Source: Thermogemmatispora sp. (GTDB lineage Bacteria > Chloroflexota > Ktedonobacteria > Ktedonobacterales > Ktedonobacteraceae). From it: a stretch of 33,201 nucleotides of DNA. Each line of letters begins with the position of its first letter. The stretch's first letter is position 1. The notes under the pieces are model-generated. The model saw only the letters and a program-made list of their open reading frames with translations, ran no database searches and was not told the DNA's origin. A program made the position numbers and the translations under genes. The DNA is taken from assembly GCF_019683755.1 (NCBI RefSeq), contig NZ_JADGHT010000010.1, positions 1 through 33,201 on the forward strand. The letters run 5' to 3'. Shown here one piece after another: positions 24,443 to 31,063 of this stretch.

Positions 24443-24674
24443 AAACAGAGAACGAGCATCTGACGCTGAAAGGCTGGGCAGAGTTCGCTTGTCTCCCTGC
24501 CGGTCTCTGCCAGTCCCCGTCACCTCAGCTCCGGTTAAGCAGACTCCATGTCGGAGAAAGGAGAGAGCAGCCCCCGCCACGCTGTCTCCACTTCGCTGAG
24601 CAGCTTTACAGAGTGGGAAGCAGGAGCGCGTCGGTCGTCACGCTTGTCAGTCCGTGAAGGGGCCGCGTCTAGCG

Positions 24675-25610
24675 ATGAAGCTTGATTTGTCGACTCTACC
24701 GCCTCAAGTACGCGTCGTCGAAGTTGGACCACGCGATGGCTTGCAGAATGAAAAAGTCCAGGTGCCGACGGAGCAGAAGATCCAGTTTATCCGTCTGTTG
24801 GCCGAGGCAGGCTATACAGAGATTGAGGTCACTTCCTTCGTCAGTCCGCGCGCCGTGCCGCAGTTGAGCGATGCCAGCGAGGTCATAGCAGGCCTGCGTG
24901 ACCTGCCAGCAACACTGCGTCTGACCGCTCTGGTGCCTAATCTCAAGGGTATGGAGCGCGCTTTGGCTGCCGGGCTGCGCTCGGTGGCAGTCTTTACTGC
25001 GGCAAGCGATAGCTTCACGCAGCATAACATCAATGCTACAGTGGCAGAAAGCCTGGCTCAGTTTCGCCCCGTGCTGGCTCTGGCCCAGCGCGAAGGGGTG
25101 CGCGTTCGCGGCTATATCTCGACGGTCTTCGGCTGCCCCTATGAGGGACGGGTTGAGCCGCGGCGCGTGCTGGCAGTGGCTCAGGAGCTGCTGGAGATGG
25201 GGGTAGCTGAGCTATCTTTAGGCGACACGATCGGCGTGGCAACTCCTAATCAGGTGGTTGAGGTGCTGGAGTTGCTGGTGACAGATGGGGCGATTCCCCT
25301 CGACCGCCTGGCGGTCCACTTCCACGATACACGCGGTACCGCGCTGGCCAATGTGCTGGTCGCGCTACAGATGGGAGTGAGCTGCGTCGATGCCTCTGCC
25401 GGCGGCCTGGGTGGCTGCCCCTATGCCCCAGGTGCCAGCGGCAACCTGGCGACTGAGGACCTGCTTTACATGCTCCACGGTATGGGCATCAAAACCGGTA
25501 TCTCGCTAGAGCAGGTCGTTAAGGCTACACGCTTTATCACCACGATACTCGATCATCCACCGACAAGCAAATATTACCTTGCTGCTACTGCTCAGACCCA
25601 GTGTAGCTAG
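24675..25610 (+). CDS. mvaB: Hydroxymethylglutaryl-CoA lyase
   Basis: The 311-residue enzyme splits HMG-CoA into acetoacetate and acetyl-CoA, the last step of leucine degradation. Signatures: VEVGPRDGLQNEK near the start with the catalytic Arg and metal-binding Asp, GCPYEGRVEP in the middle, metal ligands in HFHDTRGTAL, and the cysteine loop GGLGGCPYAPGASGN. ATG 24675 gives a typical start (MKLDLSTLPPQVRVVEVG) with GAAGGGG about 12 bases upstream; a GTG at 24654 in the same frame would add seven residues. The roughly 240 bp after the preceding terminator (24443-24674) contain no gene and no promoter I can defend. It complements liuB/liuC/liuD on the other strand 5 kb away, though not in one operon. 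Confidence 0.95.
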   Translation: MKLDLSTLPPQVRVVEVGPRDGLQNEKVQVPTEQKIQFIRLLAEAGYTEIEVTSFVSPRAVPQLSDASEVIAGLRDLPATLRLTALVPNLKGMERALAAGLRSVAVFTAASDSFTQHNINATVAESLAQFRPVLALAQREGVRVRGYISTVFGCPYEGRVEPRRVLAVAQELLEMGVAELSLGDTIGVATPNQVVEVLELLVTDGAIPLDRLAVHFHDTRGTALANVLVALQMGVSCVDASAGGLGGCPYAPGASGNLATEDLLYMLHGMGIKTGISLEQVVKATRFITTILDHPPTSKYYLAATAQTQCS

Positions 25611-25616
25611 AGCTAG

Positions 25617-25646
25617 TTGACTGCTCCTTTCTCTCTTTACTAAAAT
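25617..25646 (+). promoter_or_regulatory. Promoter of the small membrane protein gene
   Basis: TTGACT (25617-25622) and TAAAAT (25641-25646) are 18 bp apart. The leader contains a perfect short inverted repeat, TCGATGG (25658-25664) and CCATCGA (25671-25677). Confidence 0.65.
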
Positions 25647-25718
25647 AGAAACCTGTATCGATGGCCAATCCCATCGACCGGTTGCTGTCTTGTTCTGTTC
25701 TGAGGAAGGAGCAAGTTT

Positions 25719-26324
25719 GTGATTCGATTGTTTTACTGGCTCTACCGCTTTGTTTCGGCCAAGGATAAGCCGCTGCTACAGCTAGTGGTGGGGATGTTGC
25801 TGATTCCTCTCGGGGCCGTGGTGGCCTATGCAGCTTGCAGCGGCGAATATATCTATCCCTATTGGGTGATTCTGGGCGGCGGTCTAGCCTTTTTCGGCCT
25901 GGCGCTGGTGCTCAAGGGTCTGATTATCCTACTGAGCCGTCGCAGCGCCAGCCCCGCTACTGCCAGGTTGGGGCCCCAGCAGACGCAGGTCGCCGGCGCG
26001 GGACCTGGCCCGGGTCTGACTGGTCAGTGGCCTGGAGGTTCGCCCTTTCCCCCCGGACAGGGCCTTTATCCCGGTGCTAGCTCAGCCTCCGCAAGCTCTC
26101 CTCCTTTTGCCGGCCTCCCTCCCTCTCAGTTGTCATGGTGGGGTGGGACACCCTGGCCAGCAGGATCAGGGGGGAGCTATGCCGGCTACCAGCCGGGGTC
26201 TCCGCAGGCACCACAGCCTTACCCGCCTTTTCCAGGTCAGCCACCATACCAGTCACAAGGAGCGCAGCCGAGGTGGCAAGCCCCTTATAACCCTCAGGAG
26301 GGCGATTCCTCAGCGCGACGCTAG
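25719..26324 (+). CDS. Small membrane protein with Pro/Gly/Ser-rich tail
   Basis: I do not recognise this 201-residue protein. Residues 1-90 contain two strong hydrophobic segments (about 19-41 and 46-72) separated by a short loop (SGEYIYPYWV), followed by Arg-Arg. The remainder (about 75-201) is low-complexity, rich in Pro, Gly, Ser, Gln and Tyr, with repeated PPF/PPYQ-like elements, and is probably disordered. The start is a GTG with GGAAGGAG about 7 bases upstream and a good promoter 70 bp away. A hairpin overlaps the stop. The function is unknown; the tail could mediate protein interactions. Confidence 0.75.
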   Translation: MIRLFYWLYRFVSAKDKPLLQLVVGMLLIPLGAVVAYAACSGEYIYPYWVILGGGLAFFGLALVLKGLIILLSRRSASPATARLGPQQTQVAGAGPGPGLTGQWPGGSPFPPGQGLYPGASSASASSPPFAGLPPSQLSWWGGTPWPAGSGGSYAGYQPGSPQAPQPYPPFPGQPPYQSQGAQPRWQAPYNPQEGDSSARR

Positions 26325-26356
26325 AGCGGACGGCTCAATATGCCGCTCTGCCTTTA
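26323..26356 (+). terminator. Hairpin at the end of the small membrane protein gene
   Basis: AGAGCGG (26323-26329, starting in the stop codon) and CCGCTCT (26343-26349) form a 7-bp stem with a 13-nt loop, followed by GCCTTTAAG, a weak U-rich tail. Confidence 0.5.
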
Positions 26357-26872
26357 AGTACTCTGTCGGGTCGTCGGTCCACTGGTTACGCACCTGTCGC
26401 CTCGACTTAGGTTGATCTTCTGCTCGTCGATCGAGAGCAAAGCAAGTACTACAGCGCAAGGGACGTCAGGCTGCCTGGTCGCCTGGAACAGTAAAGATTC
26501 TTGCTCCAGCGCTGGCAATGGCGCAGGAAGCGCTAGTCATCGCTGAGGCGACCTCTGTAAGAGCAGCCAGCCGAGAGGAAGCTGTATGCCGAGACAGGGC
26601 AGTCTCCGCCAGGCTTCCAACTCTGCCCTTGCCTGCTGCTCGCAGTTATCCCCTTCTCCTTTCAGCGGGAGAAGGCTCCTTTCGCCTCCGCACGACACTT
26701 AGTCTCCCGCACCGCTGCCATTGGAGCGAGCCTTACCCCACCATAGCGCGCCCACTGCCCTATTTCTCCCTGGTCCTCCCGCAGCCAGCCAGCTCAGCCA
26801 GCTTGCTGAGGAGAGCAGGCCCTCCGGCTTCCAGCAGCAGACAGCCAGGCAAGCAGACAAGCAACAAGACTG
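26357..26872. other. Convergent intergenic region without a recognisable gene
   Basis: About 500 bp between two converging genes. Open frames exist on both strands but have repetitive Ser/Pro/Arg composition and no ribosome sites. An inverted repeat CCTTCTCC (26652-26659)/GGAGAAGG (26668-26675) with an 8-nt loop is the only clear structure; no U-tract follows on either strand. I see nothing else in it. Confidence 0.5.
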
Positions 26873-26907
26873 CAAGAGAACAAAGGGCGTCATAGTCCAC
26901 GGCGCCC
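26873..26907 (-). terminator. Terminator after the S41 peptidase gene
   Basis: On the minus strand, 3 bp after the stop codon, GGGCG (complement of 26903-26907) pairs with CGCCC (complement of 26885-26889) and is followed by TTTGTTCTCTT. Confidence 0.55.
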
Positions 26908-26910
26908 AGA

Positions 26911-28326
26911 CTAGCGTGTGTTGGCCTGGAGATACTGCAAGGCCCGAATTAGCTGGCTATCGCCGCTTTGGAGAATCTGCTGATAGCTCAGGTGATCGCG
27001 ATTCTCAGCCGTAGGCGTCAGCGGGCTTTGGCCACTCTTGAGCGAGACCACGATATTCGGCTGAATGCCATTTTGGCGAATAAAGTGACCATCAGGTGTC
27101 AGCCATTCGGCTGTCCCGAGCAGCAGCTCAGAACCATCCGAGAGAGGGAACTGCTGTAGCACTGTACCCGTGCCATAGGTGCGAGTGCCAATAATTATTG
27201 CCCGATGGTTGTCTTGGAAAGCGCCCGAGACGATTTCCGCAGCACTGGCTGTCCCATTATCAACAAGCACCACCAGAGGGATTTTGGCATCGACCACATG
27301 CCCCGTGACCTGATAGGGGGTGCGGCTCCCTGAGCTATCTTGCTCCAGGAAGACGGTGCCGCTGGCCTGGAACTCGCTCACCGTGTTGATGGCCTCCTCG
27401 ACAAGGCCGCCCGGATTGCCTCGCAGATCAAGCACAATCGCTCTGGCCCCCTGCTTCCTGGCTTGTTCAATACTGGTGCGTAACTGATCGCTGACCCCAT
27501 CGGCGAATTGTACGATCTGGATGTGGGCCACATGGATCTCAGGGATGTAGTGCATGATCACATTTGGCACAGTGATCCGGGCACGTCTCATGCGAAAGGT
27601 CAAGGTCTGATTAGTACTCGGACGCCGGATGGTCAGCGAGACAGAGCTACCCTCCTGCCCTCTCAGGAGTGAGCTGATCGTCTCCAAATCCTTCCCCTGG
27701 ACGCTCTGACCATTCACCGAAAGCAGAATGTCACCCGGCTTCAGGCCAGCTTTCTCCGCCGGCGCGCCAGGTACCGTGTCGCTGATGACCACTTGCTTGG
27801 TAGTGGGATCTTGCTGAATGTAGATGCCAATGCCAACCAGGGTTGGGCTCAGCGACTGGTTGAAGGCCTGGACCTGATCAGGCGTGAGGAAGCGCGTATG
27901 ACCTTTATCACCAAGGGTATCAAGCATAGCCTGGATGGCACTGTAGGCCATCTTCTGGTAGTTAATAGCTTTACGATCAACGTACTTCTGATCGACCAAG
28001 GTCCAGGCTTGCTGCACCAATTGAGCATATTTCTGTGACTGACTACTGGCGGGGAAGGAGCCGGAAGAGAAAAACTGGTGGCTAAACCAGCCGGCAATGA
28101 AAGCCAGAATGAGCAGCGCAGTCACAGTGACAGTACGACGGACAGCAGCACGGCAACCAGGAGGTGTAGACTGGTCAGATGAGGGGCCAGCAGAACCAGC
28201 AGAAGCAGAGACAGCAGATGGCGCTTGCGGATCAGAGCCGGAGTCGGGGACACTCTCAGTAGAAAAGGACCTCCAACTGCGCTGCTCATTGTCTTCATAC
28301 CAGCGCGGGTCATAATAGTTGCTCAC
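26911..28326 (-). CDS. S41 family C-terminal processing peptidase-like protein, catalytic Lys replaced
   Basis: The 471-residue protein has a disordered cytoplasmic N terminus (1-60) and a membrane anchor (about 65-85). A PDZ domain follows (about 165-245; GIGIYIQQDP...GLKPGDILLSVNG), then the S41 protease domain. The catalytic serine lies in VDNGTASAAEIVSGAF (Ser361), and the substrate-binding LDLRGNPGGLV (299-309) is intact. The partner lysine, expected 25 residues later in a G-K-G motif, is Thr386 in TRTYGTGTVLQQF. The rest of the domain is well conserved, so either activity is lost or another residue (for example Arg382) serves as base. The start is a GTG with GGAGG six bases upstream. 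A promoter about 390 bp upstream implies a long leader, unless a small RNA or peptide lies between. Confidence 0.92.
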   Translation of the reverse strand: MSNYYDPRWYEDNEQRSWRSFSTESVPDSGSDPQAPSAVSASAGSAGPSSDQSTPPGCRAAVRRTVTVTALLILAFIAGWFSHQFFSSGSFPASSQSQKYAQLVQQAWTLVDQKYVDRKAINYQKMAYSAIQAMLDTLGDKGHTRFLTPDQVQAFNQSLSPTLVGIGIYIQQDPTTKQVVISDTVPGAPAEKAGLKPGDILLSVNGQSVQGKDLETISSLLRGQEGSSVSLTIRRPSTNQTLTFRMRRARITVPNVIMHYIPEIHVAHIQIVQFADGVSDQLRTSIEQARKQGARAIVLDLRGNPGGLVEEAINTVSEFQASGTVFLEQDSSGSRTPYQVTGHVVDAKIPLVVLVDNGTASAAEIVSGAFQDNHRAIIIGTRTYGTGTVLQQFPLSDGSELLLGTAEWLTPDGHFIRQNGIQPNIVVSLKSGQSPLTPTAENRDHLSYQQILQSGDSQLIRALQYLQANTR

Positions 28327-28709
28327 CAGATTCCTCCCAAGAATGCGTCTCTAGCTAGCTAGCAACCAATGACAGGTAAGAAACAGCAGGCAGAGGCAAT
28401 CACAAGTACAGGCAAGTCAGTGCAGCCAAGCAGGCTTGGCAGCAGCCGAAGCGGACGGAAGGGTCAGCAGTCAGTCGCGCAGCCTGCCGCCCGAGAATAG
28501 GCCAGCTCCAGACAGAACCTAAGTAAGACAGGACGCGACCGGAGCCTGCACTGGCCAGGATGAGCCAGAGGGTCATCCGCCTGGTCCCAGGTAGAGGCGC
28601 ACAACAGCAGCCGCCGTGTCCTTCCACAAAACCAGGCTGCCGGCGATCAGGAAACAGACTAGATCACCAGCAGACAGAGCATCTGCGGTGAAGCTACCAG
28701 GGCAATCCT
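28327..28709 (-). other. Long leader or unannotated transcript upstream of the S41 gene
   Basis: The stretch lies between a good minus-strand promoter (28716-28744) and the S41 GTG. One frame (28400-28627, GTG start, 75 codons, hydrophobic in the middle, six cysteines) covers part of it. It has no Shine-Dalgarno sequence and I do not recognise it. The region may be a 5' UTR of about 383 nt, a small RNA or a small membrane peptide gene. I find no known riboswitch core. Confidence 0.35.
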
Positions 28710-28715
28710 TTTCGT

Positions 28716-28744
28716 ATGGTAGTCGTCCTGGCACGAAAAGTCAA
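28716..28744 (-). promoter_or_regulatory. Promoter upstream of the S41 peptidase gene
   Basis: On the minus strand TTGACT (28739-28744) is 17 bp from TACCAT (28716-28721). The predicted start is near 28709. Confidence 0.6.
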
Positions 28745-28760
28745 CCGCTCATGCGGGTAG

Positions 28761-28799
28761 AGAAGAAAAAGGACGTAGTTGCTGGAAACTACGTCCTTT
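28761..28799 (-). terminator. Strong intrinsic terminator (end of infC transcript)
   Basis: AAAGGACGTAGTT (28768-28780) and AACTACGTCCTTT (28787-28799) form a perfect 13-bp stem with a 6-nt loop. On the minus strand the stem runs into TTTTTCTTC, the best U-tract in the window. It lies about 320 bp after infC, just before the next promoter. Confidence 0.8.
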
Positions 28800-29121
28800 G
28801 GCAAGATGTATCAAGTCGTCTGTCTTTCTACAGGAGAAGAGCATCCGCTCCTGCAAACACAGGAGGGAGGCAGAAAGCGACGGTTGAGACAGGGCTCCAG
28901 CTCTCCAACAACGACCAGTGGGGAGAGACCCCAACAGCGGCTGTACTTGCCGATTTCAGCCAGAGTAGCTTAGCTGTCAGAAGCTGCTGCTGACAGCCGG
29001 GGCCTCCCTCCTGACAGAGGTCTGAGGAAGCCCCGGCGCTGTATGCCCTCTCTTGATCTCCCTGCACCCTTAGTACAGAGAAAGCTCAGGAGGGAATGTG
29101 ACAGAGAAAGACCATCTTTCG
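28800..29121 (-). other. infC 3' region, no gene
   Basis: About 320 bp between the infC stop and the terminator. Ribosomal protein genes rpmI and rplT, which usually follow infC, are absent. An 8-bp inverted repeat GCCGGGGC (28996-29003)/GCCCCGGC (29030-29037) is present. Frames in this stretch have no coding character. Confidence 0.5.
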
Positions 29122-29814
29122 CTACTTCTGCTGAGTATCAGTGGCTTCCCCCACCTCTTGGCTCCCAGCGGCAGGAGCGGATGGGGAGGTTGGTGCCTGA
29201 CTGCCAGCCATGGCGGCAGCCGTTGCCACCTGGCGTTTACCGGTGGGGGCAGGTGCCTGTTTCTTGGGCGGTTCCCACCCCGGCGCGCGCGAGATAATCA
29301 TCGACATCACCCGGCCCTCCATGACGGGCGGGCGCTCGATGACCGCCGTTCCCTTGAGGGTCTCGGCGATGCTATCCAGCAGCCTACGGCCAATCTCTGG
29401 GTGGCGCAAGTCCGGTCCGCGGAACTGGACGCTGACTCGCACCTTATCGCCATCAGCTAAGAACTCCTGGATCTTGCGTGTTTTCACACCGACATCATGT
29501 TCATCAGTACGAGGGCGCAAACGAATCTCCTTCAGCGTAATCGTCTTCTGGTGCTTGCGCGCCTCGCTCTCTTTCTTGGCCTGCTCGTACTTGTACCTTC
29601 CATAGTCCATCAACTTGCAGACCGGTGGTACAGCGTTGGGCTGCACTTCGACTAAATCCAGATCCCTCTCACGGGCAATTTCAAGAGCGCGGGGCGTCGG
29701 CATCACACCGATCATTTCGCCATTCTCATCGATGAGGCGTACTTCTCGTGCCCGAATGCGCTCATTAACCCGTGTTTCGCGCGTCCGGTCATTCCCCCGA
29801 GGATCTCTGTTAAT
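29122..29814 (-). CDS. infC: Translation initiation factor IF-3 with AUU start codon
   Basis: IF-3 binds the 30S subunit and enforces start-codon selection. The N-domain reads ...RVNERIRAREVRLIDENGE..MPTPRALEIARERDLDLVEVQPNAVPPVCKLMDYGRYKYEQ (given in parts: linker KYEQAKKESEARKHQ). The C-domain follows from about 100 with TITLKEIRLRP and KVRVSVQFRG, and a tail of about 50 Ala/Pro/Gln residues ends the protein. The first ATG (29715) would cut off 33 residues of the N-domain. Upstream of it the frame has no ATG, GTG, TTG or CTG before a stop near 29888, but an ATT at 29814 has GGGAGG (29823-29828) eight bases upstream and opens INRDPRGN. An AUU start is the known rule for infC in E. coli, where IF-3 represses its own translation. 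The protein is 230 residues. Confidence 0.93.
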   Translation of the reverse strand: MNRDPRGNDRTRETRVNERIRAREVRLIDENGEMIGVMPTPRALEIARERDLDLVEVQPNAVPPVCKLMDYGRYKYEQAKKESEARKHQKTITLKEIRLRPRTDEHDVGVKTRKIQEFLADGDKVRVSVQFRGPDLRHPEIGRRLLDSIAETLKGTAVIERPPVMEGRVMSMIISRAPGWEPPKKQAPAPTGKRQVATAAAMAGSQAPTSPSAPAAGSQEVGEATDTQQK

Positions 29815-29881
29815 AGGCCAAACCTCCCTTTTCCTTTCCTGACTTGTGATGACCTGCTTACCTGTTAACTCTAGGGCGAGT

Positions 29882-29900
29882 GTCTATCCCGTGGATAGAC
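29882..29900 (-). promoter_or_regulatory. Stem-loop at the predicted 5' end of the infC mRNA
   Basis: GTCTATCC (29882-29889) and GGATAGAC (29893-29900) form a perfect 8-bp stem with a 3-nt loop. The predicted transcription start (about 29900) is the first base of the stem, so the message would begin with this hairpin. Confidence 0.5.
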
Positions 29901-29906
29901 GGATAA

Positions 29907-29935
29907 AGTGTAGCATAAGGGATGAGGGAAGTCAA
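29907..29935 (-). promoter_or_regulatory. infC promoter
   Basis: On the minus strand TTGACT (29930-29935) and TACACT (29907-29912) are separated by 17 bp. The leader to the AUU codon is about 86 nt. Confidence 0.75.
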
Positions 29936-30541
29936 TTGATTTTGCGCGCGCTCGAGTAACCCAGGGTTCTTCTGAGCTACCCTTGCCCTCCTTCTCAGGC
30001 CGCCTCTCACCTGGTGTCTGTTCTCTGGCAGCAGCAAGCCCGCCTCTGTGGCCGCTCGGTCCTGTTCTTCGTGTCATATCTGCCTGCTTGGCCTGTTGAC
30101 AGGCCAGTATGTCGCCACAGAGTGGCCCTATCTTATGTTATACTTATTGAGGTAATGCGTTTGTTGGCCCTATCCTCTAAGCTTTCACCTGACGCGGAAG
30201 ATCGCTGGCTGCGTCCTTCTATGCGCATTGTCTGTGCTTCAGATGCTGCTTCCGCGCCGCGTATCTGGGTTCGCGGTGCCGGAAACTTGAAGGAGGACCA
30301 CTACGAGCGGTTGCCTGGCCACCGCCTCCATCTCCCTTGCCCCCCACGCTGGCACCTTCATCGCCGGCGTGTAGGAGAAGCCGGCTGGCGCAGCAGGCCT
30401 GTCTACCGGCCCTCCAGGTGGCTGGCAGGTCCCTGTATCCCTACTCAGCTTTCCAGTTCCCGCTTGCTCGTTCAGGTCTGTGAGCACGTCCTGGGCGCGG
30501 CGCTTGCTCTCTGAGGTCGCTACCAGGAGTGCTGGCTCTGA
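29936..30541. other. Divergent region between infC and the small gene at 30589
   Basis: No gene is recognised in about 600 bp. It holds an 18-bp palindrome TGGCCTGT-TG-ACAGGCCA (30089-30106) and a plus-strand -10-like TATACT (30139-30144) with no clear -35, eleven bases before an ATG. The plus frame from that ATG (30155-30514) and the minus frame 30239-30565 have Arg/Pro-rich composition without ribosome sites, so I do not call them. No known structural RNA core (RNase P, SRP, tmRNA) is apparent. Confidence 0.4.
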
Positions 30542-30570
30542 GGGTTCTCTGTGCATGTGATGCACAACCC
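30542..30570 (+). repeat. Inverted repeat upstream of the small gene
   Basis: GGGTT (30542-30546) pairs with AACCC (30566-30570), and inside it GTGCAT (30551-30556) pairs with ATGCAC (30560-30565). It lies 19 bp before the ATG of the next gene and could be an operator or an mRNA hairpin. Confidence 0.4.
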
Positions 30571-30588
30571 GACAGCAGAGGCATGCCC

Positions 30589-30909
30589 ATGCGAACGCTC
30601 TATACTGGCCATGTCACTATTGGCCGACGCACCGTCCACTCATTCACTTACGCGGAAACGCTCTACGAGGCAGAAGAACAATTAGCAGATACTCTCCAGC
30701 GCTATATCAGAGACCGCTATCGGCTGGCGGCCTCGCTCGTGCTTCCACGTATCAGCGTGGTCTCACGTCCTCATGGTTGGAGCCTGCCAGGCGGGCCATT
30801 CCTTCCTGGCACGAGCCGTCAGTATTCTCAGCGCTATGCAGCCCAGCAGCGCTCTGAAGACCTTCCCGAAGGTCTTGTCTACGAGAGTGAGGCCGCCAAC
30901 GCTCCTTAA
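30589..30909 (+). CDS. Small hypothetical protein (106 residues)
   Basis: I do not recognise this protein. It starts MRTLYTGHVTIGRRTVHSFT and continues with a helical, charged stretch (YEAEEQLADTLQRYIRDRYR) and a LVLPRISVVSRP strand-like segment. A Gly/Pro/Gln-rich C terminus follows. It is soluble, without signal or membrane segments. The ATG at 30589 has AGAGG seven bases upstream; the frame is open back to 30529 and an ATG two codons earlier is possible. Base composition and codon use match the neighbours, and the frame ends just before a long hairpin, which supports a real gene. No function is proposed. Confidence 0.6.
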   Translation: MRTLYTGHVTIGRRTVHSFTYAETLYEAEEQLADTLQRYIRDRYRLAASLVLPRISVVSRPHGWSLPGGPFLPGTSRQYSQRYAAQQRSEDLPEGLVYESEAANAP

Positions 30910-30920
30910 GGATACTAAAG

Positions 30921-30979
30921 GGCGGGAGCTGCTCAGCCTATCAGTCGGGATCTACCGGCAGCGCCGAGCAGCTCCCGCC
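30921..30979 (-). terminator. Long inverted repeat between converging genes
   Basis: GGCGGGAGCTGCTC (30921-30934) and GAGCAGCTCCCGCC (30966-30979) form a perfect 14-bp stem with a 31-nt loop. On the minus strand it is followed by CTTTAGTATCC, so it may end the methyltransferase/MTHFR transcript; it can also fold on the plus strand after the small gene. Confidence 0.6.
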
Positions 30980-31063
30980 GCGCCATCAGTGCTCACCGTA
31001 CGCCAGAGCGCCCCTTTTCCTTCCAGAGAGGCACGGCGAGCGCCGTCACGGTCGGTAGCGCAC

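Noticed and set aside
26518-26895. 125-codon plus-strand frame between the small membrane protein and S41 genes
   Set aside because: Repetitive Ser/Pro/Arg composition, no ribosome site, and it runs into the terminator of the opposite gene.
30014-30514. 166-codon plus-strand frame in the infC upstream region
   Set aside because: It overlaps the infC promoter area, has no Shine-Dalgarno sequence, and its Arg/Pro/His-rich composition looks non-coding.
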